Shown piece after piece: positions 17,884-27,553 of a stretch of 64,000 bases of DNA. The notes under the pieces were generated by a model. That model was given only the letters and a program-made list of their open reading frames with translations, made no database searches and was not told the DNA's origin. Source of the stretch: DSSM01 sp964484125 (GTDB taxonomy: Bacteria > Bacteroidota > Ignavibacteria > Tepidaquicellales > Tepidaquicellaceae); the NCBI GenBank assembly GCA_964484125.1, contig CAZAEK010000004.1, positions 132,701-196,700 on the forward strand. The letters run 5' to 3'. A program made the translations under genes and the position numbers. Every line of letters begins with the position of its first letter. The first letter of the stretch is position 1.

Positions 17884-20118
17884 ATGAAATACCTATTAAT
17901 TACTTTAATTTTACTTTTAGCATTAATTAGTAATTTACAATCACAAACTGTTAGTGGTAGAGTATTTGGCTTTACCGGTTCAGCTAAAGATACATTAGCT
18001 GGTGCAGTAATAAAAGTAATAGCTTCAAAAAACGGTACAATAACTGATGAAAAAGGTTATTTTACAATCACATTAAGTCCAAATGAACCACAATTTATCG
18101 CGGTTTCTTATTTCGGCTTTAAACCGGATACGATTGATATAAAAGATAAGGAGTATGTAGAAGTAATATTGGTTAATGACTTTTCCACATCGGAGATAAA
18201 AGTAAGCGATTCAAAACATACATTCATAGAGAATTCAGGAGCAAAAACAGAAGTTCTTACAGGTGCAGAATTCAGAAAAGCTGCTTGTTGTGATCTGACA
18301 GGATGTTTTGGAAATAATTCTTCCATAGATGTGGCTGTAACAGATATAATAACCGACAGCAGGGAATTAAAAGTCCTTGGACTGGAAGGGAAATACACAC
18401 AAGTATTACTTGATAATCAACCTCTTGTTTCAGGAGTGAAAACAAAATATGAAGTTAGTAGTATTCCCGGAACGTTAATAAATTCCATTAAAATATCAAA
18501 AGGAACAAATTCTGTTATACAGGGCTATGAATCTATTGGAGGAATGGTAAATGTATTATTAATGGATTATGAGAATTCAGACAGGTTATTATTAAACGGA
18601 TATATAAATCACGGGATGGAGAAGCAAATAAATGCAAATTATGCTGGTTCTCTCAAAAACCTTAATACGTTTTCCAGTTTTCATACTGTCCAGAAATCTA
18701 ACAGAATTGATAAAAATGGAGATGGATTTTTAGATAATCCATTAATTACAAGATATATGTTATTTAATAAAATTGATTTTGGAGAGAACAATGGTAAAGA
18801 TAAATTCTTAGGAAATTTAGGTATAAGATATTGGAACGAAGAAAGAATAGGCGGACAGCGTAATTTTAATAAAAGTGATGAAGGTTCGGATAAAATATAT
18901 GGACAGACTGTTAAAATAAACAGCGGAGAAATTTATTCGAGATCCATTTTAAAGCTATCAGGTAGTGATGAATTAAAATTTTTAATAAACGGAAGTTTAT
19001 ATTCTGCAAAATCGTTTTATGGCTTTACGAATTATGATGCAAATCAGAAAAATATTTATCTTAATGCAATATACGATTTTGAGTTAAATCATAATTTGAA
19101 TCTGAAATTCGGAGCCGGTTTTAAATATCAAAACACAGAAGAAGACATTAAGTTTTTGAGTCAAACACCGAAAACATATTCCGGAAATTACAAAAACATT
19201 GAGTCAATTCCCGGAATATTTTCTGAATTATCTTTAAAAGTTTTTGCTGATAGACTGAATATAATTCCCGGTTTAAGAGCTGACTTTCATAATGAACATG
19301 GAACATTCTTTACTCCACGAATACTTGTGAAATTTATGCCAACTTCTTCTACAACATTTAGATTGACAGCGGGTACGGGCTTAAGAACTGTTTATGTATT
19401 TAATGAATATACCAATGCACTTGCAAGTTCAAGGAATATAATTTTGAATTATGGTAATCCATTAGAACCTGAGAAGGTAATTAATTATGGCATTGATCTA
19501 TTACAAATATATGACTTTGGAGCTGTATCAGGCAATATTAATATTGATTTCTTCAGGACAAATTTCAGGAATAAAGTTGTCGCTGATTATGATACAGATC
19601 CAAATCTATTAATCTTCTCAAATCTCAGGTCTAATAGCTTTTCAGATGCATTTCAGGCAGAACTGAATATGAATTTTCTGAAGTTAGTTGATTTGAAGCT
19701 ATCCTATAAATATTTATACTCAGAATATGAATTAAATGGTATAAAATATGAAGAACCCTTTGAAGCAAAACATAAAATGCTTGGCTCGTTAACTTTTTCA
19801 GCTCCAAATGATTTATTTATTTTTAATATAAATATGCAATGGTATGGCAAGCAAAGACTTCCTTCTACTGCAAAAAATCCTTTGGAATTTCAAAGACCAG
19901 ATGAATCAGAACCTTATGTAATAGTAAATACTCAATTAACCAAAAGGATTGGAATGTTTGAATTATATGCCGGAGTAGAAAATTTACTGGATTATGTACA
20001 ACCAAATCCAATTATAGAACCGCAAAATCCATTCGGTAAATATTTTGATACATCATACATCTGGGGACCTGTAAAAGGACGTGAATTTTATACTGGATTC
20101 AGATTTTATGTAAAATAA
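17884..20118 (+). CDS. TonB-dependent outer-membrane receptor with CC..C plug motif
   Basis: 744 residues. A signal peptide is followed by a carboxypeptidase-regulatory-like domain (about 22-105; AGAVIKVIASKNGTITDEKGYF), the plug domain (about 120-225; LGLEGKYTQVLLDNQPLVSG, IPGTLINSIKISKGTNSVIQGYESIGGMVNV) and a 22-strand-type barrel ending in aromatic RFYVK. The plug starts with KAACCDLTGCFGNNSSIDV (C135, C136, C141); most TonB receptors have no Cys here. I recall related Bacteroidota receptors with AACCNLSESF, often near metal genes. It would import a ligand across the outer membrane with TonB energy. With the Cys-rich protein upstream, a metal or metal-complex ligand is plausible. A bidirectional terminator follows. 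Confidence 0.87.
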   Translation: MKYLLITLILLLALISNLQSQTVSGRVFGFTGSAKDTLAGAVIKVIASKNGTITDEKGYFTITLSPNEPQFIAVSYFGFKPDTIDIKDKEYVEVILVNDFSTSEIKVSDSKHTFIENSGAKTEVLTGAEFRKAACCDLTGCFGNNSSIDVAVTDIITDSRELKVLGLEGKYTQVLLDNQPLVSGVKTKYEVSSIPGTLINSIKISKGTNSVIQGYESIGGMVNVLLMDYENSDRLLLNGYINHGMEKQINANYAGSLKNLNTFSSFHTVQKSNRIDKNGDGFLDNPLITRYMLFNKIDFGENNGKDKFLGNLGIRYWNEERIGGQRNFNKSDEGSDKIYGQTVKINSGEIYSRSILKLSGSDELKFLINGSLYSAKSFYGFTNYDANQKNIYLNAIYDFELNHNLNLKFGAGFKYQNTEEDIKFLSQTPKTYSGNYKNIESIPGIFSELSLKVFADRLNIIPGLRADFHNEHGTFFTPRILVKFMPTSSTTFRLTAGTGLRTVYVFNEYTNALASSRNIILNYGNPLEPEKVINYGIDLLQIYDFGAVSGNINIDFFRTNFRNKVVADYDTDPNLLIFSNLRSNSFSDAFQAELNMNFLKLVDLKLSYKYLYSEYELNGIKYEEPFEAKHKMLGSLTFSAPNDLFIFNINMQWYGKQRLPSTAKNPLEFQRPDESEPYVIVNTQLTKRIGMFELYAGVENLLDYVQPNPIIEPQNPFGKYFDTSYIWGPVKGREFYTGFRFYVK

Positions 20119-20120
20119 TA

Positions 20121-20160
20121 AAAAAGAGCCTGTATTTTAATAAAATACAGGCTCGGTTTT
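20121..20160. terminator. Bidirectional terminator
   Basis: A perfect 14-bp inverted repeat, GAGCCTGTATTTTA (20126-20139) and its complement (20141-20154), flanked by AAAAA on the left and TTTT on the right. It serves both the TonB receptor and the convergent malic enzyme gene. Confidence 0.9.
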
Positions 20161-20176
20161 TTTAAAAAAATAAATT

Positions 20177-22447
20177 TTATTTTCTGCTTTTTCTTTTTGC
20201 TTCATAAACAGCCATTGCAGTTATATTGACAATATCATCTACAAAACATTCCTGTGTCAGCAGATATACCGGTTTTTTGATTCCCATCAATATAGGACCA
20301 ATTGCTGTGGCACCACCGAGTGCAATTAATAATTTATAAGCGATGTTAGCTGAAGTTAAATCGGGACAAACAAGTAAATTTGCTTCTTCCTTTAAAGTGC
20401 TGAAAGGATAAATCTCGTTAATAAGATTAGTATTTAAAGCAACATCTGCGAACATCTCGCCATCAATCATTAAATCAGGAATTTTACTCTTAACAATTTC
20501 AACTGCCTTTCTTACCTTATCCGTAAGAGGATGTCTTGTACTACCGAAGTTACTGAAAGAAAGCATAGCAACCTTTGGAATAATATCAAGATTTCTGACT
20601 GTCTTCGCGGAAAGTATTGCAATTTCAGCAAGTTGTTCTGAGTCCGGATTTATATTTACAGTTGGATCTGATATAAATATTGTCTTGTTTTTAAATATCA
20701 GCATATATAAACCAGCTATACTATGTACGCCTTCCTCTTTGCCGATTATTTGTAAAGCTGGTCTTATAGTATCAGGGTAGTGTTTTGTCAATCCGGAAAT
20801 CAATCCATCAGCATTCTCATTTCTAACCATCAGCATTCCGAAAATGTTACCCGACTTTACCATACGCTCAGCTTCTTTTTTTGTTAAACCTTTTCTCATC
20901 CTTTGTTTATAAAGGTCATCAACATACTTACTGTAATCAGGAGATTTTGAAGGTTTAATAATATCAATCAATTTATAATCAACATGTAAACCTAAATCAG
21001 ATATTTTCTTATCTATGATATCCTTATCGCCAAGTAAAATTGGTTTAGCAATTTTCTCATCTGTGATTATTTGTACTGCTCTTAGAATTTTATCTTCCTC
21101 CCCTTCAGGGAATACAATTCTTTTTGGCTCATTTTGTGCCTTGTGAATGAAAAATCTCATAACCTGATGTGATTTCCCTAATTTTCCTTCAAGGCAATCT
21201 CTATATTGCTCAAAATCCTGAATTGGTCTTTGTGCAACTCCGGTATCCATAGCTGCTTTTGCAACTGCAGGAGCAACCCATGTTAAAACTCTGGGGTCAA
21301 ATGGTTTAGGAATAATGTATTCTTTTCCGAATTCAATTCGTTTAGTCCCGTAAACCTGTAAAACTGAATCAGGAATATCCTCTTTTGCCAAATTAGCAAG
21401 AGCAAAAGAAGCTGCGATTTTCATTTCATCGTTTATAGTTGTAGCTCTTACGTCAAGAGCACCTCTGAAAATAAAAGGAAATCCGAGAACATTATTGACC
21501 TGATTAGGGTAATCTGAACGCCCTGTTGCCATTATTAAATCATCTCTTACACTAACAGCATCTTCATAAGTAATTTCAGGATCCGGATTAGCCATTGCAA
21601 AAATAATTGGATTATCTGCCATTGATTTAACCATTTCTTTTGAAAGAATATCTTTGGCAGAAACACCACAAAAGACATCTGCCCCTTTCATTGCTTCCTC
21701 AAGGGTTCTTTTCTCACTATCAACTGCAAAATACTCTTTGTAAGGATTCATCCCCGCAGTTCGTCCTTTATAAACAACTCCTTTTGTATCAACCAGAATT
21801 ATGTTTTCTTTTTTAACGCCAAGTTTTTCATACAATTTAGCACACGCTATTCCTGCTGCACCTGCCCCACTAAATATTACTTTAACATCCTCAATTTTTT
21901 TGTTTTGAATTTCAAGAGCATTAATTAATGCTGCTCCGCTAATTATTGCTGTACCGTGCTGATCGTCATGAAATACAGGAATTTTCATAGTCTTCTTTAA
22001 AGTCTCTTCAATATAAAAACATTCAGGAGCTTTAATATCTTCAAGGTTTATTCCGCCAAATGTTGGTTCAAGAAGTTGGCATACTCTTATTAACTCATCA
22101 GGATTTTCTGTATTGACCTCAATATCAAAAACGTCAACATCTGCAAATCTTTTGAAAAGTACTCCTTTACCCTCCATTACAGGTTTTCCGGCTGCAGCTC
22201 CTATATTCCCAAGTCCTAAAACAGCAGTACCATTTGATACTACTGCGACAAGATTTCCTTTTGCAGTATATTTATAAACATCATCCGGATTTGCTTCAAT
22301 TTCCAGACAGGGTAATGCAACCCCCGGAGTATAGGCAAGAGATAATTCTCTTTGAGTGGAACATGGTTTTGAAGAAATAACTTCTATTTTCCCCGGCCTC
22401 CCGGAAGAGTGATAATCGAGAGCATCTTGCTTTCTGATCATGACCAA
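20177..22447 (-). CDS. maeB: NADP-dependent malic enzyme with phosphotransacetylase-like domain
   Basis: 756 residues, the normal length of MaeB. The N-terminal malic enzyme part (about 1-425) shows YTPGVALPCLEI, VVSNGTAVLGLGNIGAAAG, PVFHDDQHGTAIISGAAL (metal-binding acids) and the NAD(P) fold FSGAGAAGIACAKL. The C-terminal part (about 435-750) is phosphotransacetylase-like (RIVFPEGEEDKILRAVQ, GLISGLTKHYPDTIRPALQI, ATAIGPILMGIKKPVYLL) and usually acts in acetyl-CoA control rather than catalysis. It decarboxylates malate to pyruvate with NAD(P)H. With pckG later in the window it covers C4-to-C3 anaplerotic exchange. The minus-strand start at 22447 is preceded by a GAAAGGAA ribosome site. Confidence 0.95.
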   Translation of the reverse strand: MVMIRKQDALDYHSSGRPGKIEVISSKPCSTQRELSLAYTPGVALPCLEIEANPDDVYKYTAKGNLVAVVSNGTAVLGLGNIGAAAGKPVMEGKGVLFKRFADVDVFDIEVNTENPDELIRVCQLLEPTFGGINLEDIKAPECFYIEETLKKTMKIPVFHDDQHGTAIISGAALINALEIQNKKIEDVKVIFSGAGAAGIACAKLYEKLGVKKENIILVDTKGVVYKGRTAGMNPYKEYFAVDSEKRTLEEAMKGADVFCGVSAKDILSKEMVKSMADNPIIFAMANPDPEITYEDAVSVRDDLIMATGRSDYPNQVNNVLGFPFIFRGALDVRATTINDEMKIAASFALANLAKEDIPDSVLQVYGTKRIEFGKEYIIPKPFDPRVLTWVAPAVAKAAMDTGVAQRPIQDFEQYRDCLEGKLGKSHQVMRFFIHKAQNEPKRIVFPEGEEDKILRAVQIITDEKIAKPILLGDKDIIDKKISDLGLHVDYKLIDIIKPSKSPDYSKYVDDLYKQRMRKGLTKKEAERMVKSGNIFGMLMVRNENADGLISGLTKHYPDTIRPALQIIGKEEGVHSIAGLYMLIFKNKTIFISDPTVNINPDSEQLAEIAILSAKTVRNLDIIPKVAMLSFSNFGSTRHPLTDKVRKAVEIVKSKIPDLMIDGEMFADVALNTNLINEIYPFSTLKEEANLLVCPDLTSANIAYKLLIALGGATAIGPILMGIKKPVYLLTQECFVDDIVNITAMAVYEAKRKSRK

Positions 22448-22632
22448 TTCCTTTCGAAAATATTTTTAAAAGGTAAATTTTTTTCTTGTTATAATATAAA
22501 ATAATTAAAAAATAAAAAATAAGTAAAAATTATGACAGCATTATTCGACTTTAATTATTGTAAATTTTAATTTAATTTATATCAATGTAATGGTAAAAAT
22601 TTTTATAATTCTCTTCGAATTAACCAACGAAT

Positions 22633-24546
22633 ATGTACGATTTTCTATTTAAGCCTTTTGAAGAAATGACCTCTGAAGATTATGCAAGGGTCGGATTCAA
22701 ATCAGGATTGGAAGTTCATCAGCAACTTCTTACAGATAAAAAGTTGTTTTGTCGTTGTCCTGCCGGGAAGTATATGCATCAATATGAAGCAGAAATTCTA
22801 AGGCATATGAGACCAACCCTTTCCGAACTTGGAGAATACGACGGAACTGCTTTGATGGAATTTAAAACCAAAAAGAACATTATATATCAGATTCACAGGG
22901 ATACTGTCTGTACTTATGAAATGGATGATACACCTCCTTTTGAAATCAACGAAGATGCCCTTGATATTTCATTGATTATTGGAATGCTTTATAATTGCAA
23001 AATGATTGATGAAATCCATATTGCAAGAAAGCAATATCTCGATGGCAGCATACCAACCGGTTTCCAAAGGACTACTATCTTTGCAGTTGATGGTAGTATT
23101 CCATACAGGGATAGAAATATTGATATTATTCAGGTATCTCTTGAAGAGGACTCCTGCCGTGAGGTAAGCGATATTGGACATGTCAGGGTTTATAATACTG
23201 ACCGTCTCGGAATGCCCTTAATCGAAACCGTTACAGCCCCTCAGATGAAAACACCCTGGGAAGTTAAGGAAGTAGGAGAAATATTAAGCGCTTTGGTAAG
23301 AAGCACTGGATTGGTCAGAACGGGTCCGGGAGCTGCAAGGGAAGACGTAAATGTAAGTGTAGAAGGTGGAACAAGAATTGAAATAAAAGGTGTCCCGAGT
23401 TTAAACAGAATTCCACGATTGACATATAATGAAGCGATGCGACAATGGAATTTGTTAAGGTTAAGGGAAGAACTTCACAAAAGGGGAATAACACCAGAAA
23501 CATTTGAAGCAAAAACAGACAACATCACAAAGCAAATCCGCAAGACATCATATACCCCGATAAATAACGCTATACAGGAAAATAAATCAGTCTATTGTGT
23601 TACTTTAAGAGGTTTTAAAGACCTTCTAAGATGGCAGACGCAAACCGATACCTTTTTTGCCAGAGAAATATCTGACAGGGTAAGAGTTATTGCCTGTCTT
23701 ACAACTCTTCCAAATATAATACATTCTGATAGTATGGGTGAAAATATTGCCGCTTCGGAATGGCAGGCAATAAAAAAACACGTTGGCGCAAAAGATGAGG
23801 ATACTATTGTAATTGTCTGGGGTGATATAAGCGATCTGGAAACTGCCTCAAAAGAAATTATTATAAGAGCTAAAGAAGCAACAATTGGAGTTCCCTCAGA
23901 AACCCGTCAGGCGCTAAGAGACGGTACAAACGGCTTTGAAAGAATACTTCCCGGAGCTGACAGAATGTATCCGGATACTGATCTCCCACCAAAGAAAATA
24001 ACTGAAGAGAGAATTAATAATCTTAGAAAATATATCCCTGAATATTTCTGGGAAAGGGAAAAATGGTATAAAGAATTAGGATTACCCAAAGATATAATCA
24101 GACCACTTGCTATATCTAAATATGCAAATTTATTTAAAAAAGCTGTAACAGAATTTAAAATTGACCCTGTATTGGCTGGAGTAGCTCTAATACAATATCC
24201 GAAGAGATTAAAAAGAAAACATCTTGACACTGATAAATTAAACGAAGAGAATTTAACTGAATTATTTAAATCATATTCGGAAGGATTAATATCACGCGAA
24301 GGAATATTAATGTATATGGAAGAAATTGCGAGAAATGGTTTTATGAACAGGGATAACATAACTCCGGTTCCAAAGACAAAATTGACAGATTCAATTAAAG
24401 AAGCAGAATACGAGGTATCAATAATGAAGATAAGAAATCAGGAAATGGTAAAGAACATAATATTATCGGAAGCAATGAAAAAATTGAGAGGAAGAATTGA
24501 TGGTGCAAAAGTCCATTCAAAAATTTTCGGAAATAAAAAGGATTAA
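22633..24546 (+). CDS. gatE: Glutamyl-tRNA(Gln) amidotransferase subunit E (archaeal type)
   Basis: 637 residues, typical for GatE. The cradle domain shared with GatB is clear (VGFKSGLEVHQQLLTDKKLFC at about 20, HRDTVCTYEMDDTPPFE, QVSLEEDSCREV, NTDRLGMPLIE, TGPGAAREDVNVSVEGGTRIEIKG). Unlike GatB it has the AspRS-like insertion (about 400-445; IGVPSETRQALRDGTNGFER and LPGADRMYPDTDLPP) and a C-terminal YqeY-like tail. With GatD it converts Glu-tRNA(Gln) to Gln-tRNA(Gln). This pair is the rule in archaea and uncommon in bacteria. gatD follows six bases later, which supports the assignment strongly. Codon use does not look foreign, so any transfer must be old. Confidence 0.93.
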   Translation: MYDFLFKPFEEMTSEDYARVGFKSGLEVHQQLLTDKKLFCRCPAGKYMHQYEAEILRHMRPTLSELGEYDGTALMEFKTKKNIIYQIHRDTVCTYEMDDTPPFEINEDALDISLIIGMLYNCKMIDEIHIARKQYLDGSIPTGFQRTTIFAVDGSIPYRDRNIDIIQVSLEEDSCREVSDIGHVRVYNTDRLGMPLIETVTAPQMKTPWEVKEVGEILSALVRSTGLVRTGPGAAREDVNVSVEGGTRIEIKGVPSLNRIPRLTYNEAMRQWNLLRLREELHKRGITPETFEAKTDNITKQIRKTSYTPINNAIQENKSVYCVTLRGFKDLLRWQTQTDTFFAREISDRVRVIACLTTLPNIIHSDSMGENIAASEWQAIKKHVGAKDEDTIVIVWGDISDLETASKEIIIRAKEATIGVPSETRQALRDGTNGFERILPGADRMYPDTDLPPKKITEERINNLRKYIPEYFWEREKWYKELGLPKDIIRPLAISKYANLFKKAVTEFKIDPVLAGVALIQYPKRLKRKHLDTDKLNEENLTELFKSYSEGLISREGILMYMEEIARNGFMNRDNITPVPKTKLTDSIKEAEYEVSIMKIRNQEMVKNIILSEAMKKLRGRIDGAKVHSKIFGNKKD

Positions 24547-24552
24547 ATATTA

Positions 24553-25935
24553 ATGAGTGATTTATATAAAGGGTACAGAGGTGTAGCACTGGAAGTGCTG
24601 AAAAAATACGAAGCTATGGTTTGGTGTAATGTAAAAATTACATCAACAGCAGGAGTATTTAATGGTACAATACTCCCTCGTTCTGAGACTGCAGACGATT
24701 TACACATTGTGATAAAACTTATTTCCGGATATAATGTTGGTATTGCCGCAAAAAAAATTACAAATATAGAAGTCGGAGAACGAAAGGAAGCTCATTATAA
24801 AATCCCGGAAAAAGAATTTCCATACGATCCTAAAAAGCCAAACGTAAAATTACTTGGTACAGGAGGTACTATTGCGAGTCGTCTTGATTACAGAACCGGT
24901 GCAGTAATTCCTGCTTTTACCCCAGGCGAGTTATATGGTTCTGTTCCTGAACTTGCAGATATTTGTAATCTTGATACAACAAAGTTATATGGTGTCTTCA
25001 GTGAAAATATGGGACCGGAACAATGGATTGGTACCGCAAAAGCAATTGGTGAAGAGATAGAAAAAGGTATTCACGGAATTGTTATAGGGCATGGTACAGA
25101 TACGATGCACCACACAGCAGCCGCTCTCTCATTTATGGTACAGAATTCTCCGGTGCCTATAGTTATGGTTGGTTCGCAGCGCTCAAGCGACAGACCATCT
25201 TCTGATGCGGCATTGAATTTAATGCATAGTGTTAAAACAGCTGCTGAAAGTGATATTGCTGAAGTTATGGTATGTATGTTTGGTCCTACATCAGATGAAT
25301 ATGGCTTACTGCACATGGGTACAAGAGTAAGAAAAATGCACTCAAGCTATCGCTCAACATTCAGAACAATTGGTGATATACCGATTGCAACGGTGAGCAG
25401 GGAAAAAATTACTCCTTTGAGAAAAGGATATAAAAAACGCCGTTATGACAGGAACGTTACTATTAATACAGCATTTGAGGAAAAAGTCAGTATAGTTTAT
25501 TATTATCCGAATATGAAGCCGGATATAATTGATTCTCTTATTGATAATGGCTACAGAGGAATTGTAATTGCAGGAACAGGTCTGGGGCATGTTAATAAAC
25601 CCTTATATCCTGCATTAAAAAGAGCTAAGGAAAAAGGAATTGCTGTGTATATGACAGTTCAGACTCTATGGGGATATGTACAAATGTATGTATATGACAC
25701 AGGTCGTGATATGATGGAGCTTGGAGTAGTTCCGAGTGCAAATATGCTTCCTGAAGTTGCCTATATTAAGTTATGCTGGGCTTTAGGTCAGACAGATAAT
25801 CTCGAAGAAGTAAAGAGAATAATGCTTACTCCAATTGCAAATGAAATTACAGAGCGTGAACCAAGCAATGGATATCTGATAATGCAGGGTGGTTTACCGG
25901 AAGTCGAAGATTTTATTTCAAAATACAGGAAATAA
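24553..25935 (+). CDS. gatD: Glutamyl-tRNA(Gln) amidotransferase subunit D (archaeal type)
   Basis: 460 residues. The N-terminal about 80 residues form a small barrel (VWCNVKITSTAGVFNGTILPRSE), which is present in GatD and absent from plain asparaginases. The asparaginase-like domain follows with KLLGTGGTIASR (T106), IGHGTDTMHHTAAAL (T182-D183), PIVMVGSQRSSDRPSSDAALN and a lysine in MGTRVRKMHS. These are the Thr-Thr-Asp-Lys active-site elements of the family. GatD releases ammonia from Gln or Asn and feeds it to GatE. The operon position, six bases after gatE, separates it from a free asparaginase. Confidence 0.93.
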   Translation: MSDLYKGYRGVALEVLKKYEAMVWCNVKITSTAGVFNGTILPRSETADDLHIVIKLISGYNVGIAAKKITNIEVGERKEAHYKIPEKEFPYDPKKPNVKLLGTGGTIASRLDYRTGAVIPAFTPGELYGSVPELADICNLDTTKLYGVFSENMGPEQWIGTAKAIGEEIEKGIHGIVIGHGTDTMHHTAAALSFMVQNSPVPIVMVGSQRSSDRPSSDAALNLMHSVKTAAESDIAEVMVCMFGPTSDEYGLLHMGTRVRKMHSSYRSTFRTIGDIPIATVSREKITPLRKGYKKRRYDRNVTINTAFEEKVSIVYYYPNMKPDIIDSLIDNGYRGIVIAGTGLGHVNKPLYPALKRAKEKGIAVYMTVQTLWGYVQMYVYDTGRDMMELGVVPSANMLPEVAYIKLCWALGQTDNLEEVKRIMLTPIANEITEREPSNGYLIMQGGLPEVEDFISKYRK

Positions 25936-25957
25936 TTCAAAATTTAAAAAAATTACA

Positions 25958-27484
25958 ATGGCTGTAAAAATAAGTGGTAAAGGTTTAACTATAGAGGATT
26001 TCTATAAAGTTGCCGTTGAAGGCGAAAAAGTAGAGCTTCATCCTGATGCATTAGAAAGAATTAAAAAATGCAGGGCATTTCTGGAGAAGAGAATAGAAGC
26101 AAAGGAAATTATGTATGGTGTAAATACAGGTATAGGTGAATTAGTAAATGTAGTGCTTTCAGAAGAACAGATAAAAGAATTTCAGAAATATTTAGTGTAT
26201 AATCACGCTGCCGGAATAGGGGAACCGCTTCCGGTTGAGATAGTAAGAGGAGCAATGTTAGCGCGAATTAATGTTCACGCTAATGGTTATTCCGGTTGCA
26301 GACCTGAGATTACTCAGACTTATGTTGATATGCTGAACAAAGGTGTAACTCCTGTTGTTTGTATGAAGGGAAGTGTTGGAGCTTGCGGAGATCTATCTCC
26401 GATGAGCCAGATTGCTCTTTCCCTGATGGGCGAAGGTGAATCTTTTTTTAACGGGGAAAGAATGCCTTCAAATAAAGCCCTTGAAAAGGCAGGAATTCCA
26501 ATTCCGGGACTTAAGGCAAGAGACGGACTTGCCGCAATAAATGGTAGTAATGTTATGAATGCAATGGGTTGCCTTCAGGTTTATGAGTTAGAAAGACTTT
26601 TAAAAGAATTTGAAATTGCTGCAGCTATGTCACTTGAGGCGCTGATGGCAAATCTGAAACCTTATGATACCAGACTTCACCAGTTAAGAGGTTTCAGAGG
26701 GGCTGTATCTTCAGCTTCCAATATCAAAAAGATTATAGAAGGATCTGATCTTATTGATAAAGTAAAAGTAAAAGTTCAGGATGCATATTCAATGCGTTCA
26801 ACTCCACAGGTAATCGGTGCTGCACGTGATCAATTGAGATGGACCCGGGAGCAGGTAGAAATTGAACTCAACGGAGTTGGTGATAATCCGATTTTTCTGC
26901 CGGATGAAGAGGTAGTATTAACAGGTGCAAATTTTCAGGGTTCTCCGATAAGTGTTCCACTTGATATGCTTGGTGCTGCAGTAACTATGGTAAGCGTATT
27001 ATCAGAGCGTCGTTTAAACCGCCTGCTCAATCCTGCATTAAGTGTCGGATTACCGGCATTTCTTACAAAAGGTGCCGGAATGTTTTCCGGACACATGCTA
27101 AGCCAATATACTGCAGATATGTTAATAGTTGAGCAAAGAATCCTTTCAATGCCTGCATCTATTCAGTCAATACCTGCTGCAGCTGATCAGGAGGATTTTG
27201 TTTCTATGGGAATGAATACTGCTTTGAAAAACAGGCAAATTATTGAAAATGCATGGGGAGTTCTCGGAATAGAATTTATTGCTGCTGCACAGGCAATTGA
27301 TTTCCGGGAATATAATGTCGGAAAAGGCACTAAAGCTGCACATACAGCTGTAAGGAAAGTTATTGAACATCTTGATATTGACAGACCCTTATTTAAAGAC
27401 CATAATAATATTATGTTATGTGTTAAGAATCATGATATACTTAAAGCGGTTGAATCGGAAATTGGTGAATTGATTACATATTAA
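25958..27484 (+). CDS. hutH: Aromatic amino acid ammonia-lyase (histidine ammonia-lyase-like) with ACG MIO tripeptide
   Basis: 508 residues from the ATG at 25958, 22 bases after the gatD stop; a longer frame from 25889 would overlap gatD and adds nothing family-like. HAL/PAL/TAL features are YGVNTGIGELVNV (catalytic Tyr, residue 53), LVYNHAAGIGEPLP, GSVGACGDLSPMSQIALSLMGEGE, the NGSN block and the late FVSMGMNTALKNRQI. The MIO electrophile normally forms from Ala-Ser-Gly; here it is A142-C143-G144. Published work on Pseudomonas HAL showed that the Ser-to-Cys mutant still matures to active enzyme, so activity is possible. The YNHA segment keeps the His used by histidine-type enzymes, but the substrate is not certain. 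No other hut genes are nearby. It sits in the gatED operon. Confidence 0.83.
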   Translation: MAVKISGKGLTIEDFYKVAVEGEKVELHPDALERIKKCRAFLEKRIEAKEIMYGVNTGIGELVNVVLSEEQIKEFQKYLVYNHAAGIGEPLPVEIVRGAMLARINVHANGYSGCRPEITQTYVDMLNKGVTPVVCMKGSVGACGDLSPMSQIALSLMGEGESFFNGERMPSNKALEKAGIPIPGLKARDGLAAINGSNVMNAMGCLQVYELERLLKEFEIAAAMSLEALMANLKPYDTRLHQLRGFRGAVSSASNIKKIIEGSDLIDKVKVKVQDAYSMRSTPQVIGAARDQLRWTREQVEIELNGVGDNPIFLPDEEVVLTGANFQGSPISVPLDMLGAAVTMVSVLSERRLNRLLNPALSVGLPAFLTKGAGMFSGHMLSQYTADMLIVEQRILSMPASIQSIPAAADQEDFVSMGMNTALKNRQIIENAWGVLGIEFIAAAQAIDFREYNVGKGTKAAHTAVRKVIEHLDIDRPLFKDHNNIMLCVKNHDILKAVESEIGELITY

Positions 27485-27510
27485 GAATATAAAATAATTT
27501 TAAATATCAG

Positions 27511-27540
27511 ACCGGAATTTTAAAAATTCCGGTTATTTTT
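27511..27540 (+). terminator. Terminator after the gatE-gatD-lyase operon
   Basis: ACCGGAATTTT (27511-27521) pairs perfectly with AAAATTCCGGT (27523-27533), followed by TATTTTTTAT. This separates the lyase operon from the marR gene. Confidence 0.88.
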
Positions 27541-27553
27541 TATAAAGAGACCA

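Noticed and set aside
25889..25957. Upstream extension of the ammonia-lyase start
   Set aside because: It would overlap the gatD end by 47 bases and adds residues without family similarity; the ATG at 25958 fits the family start.
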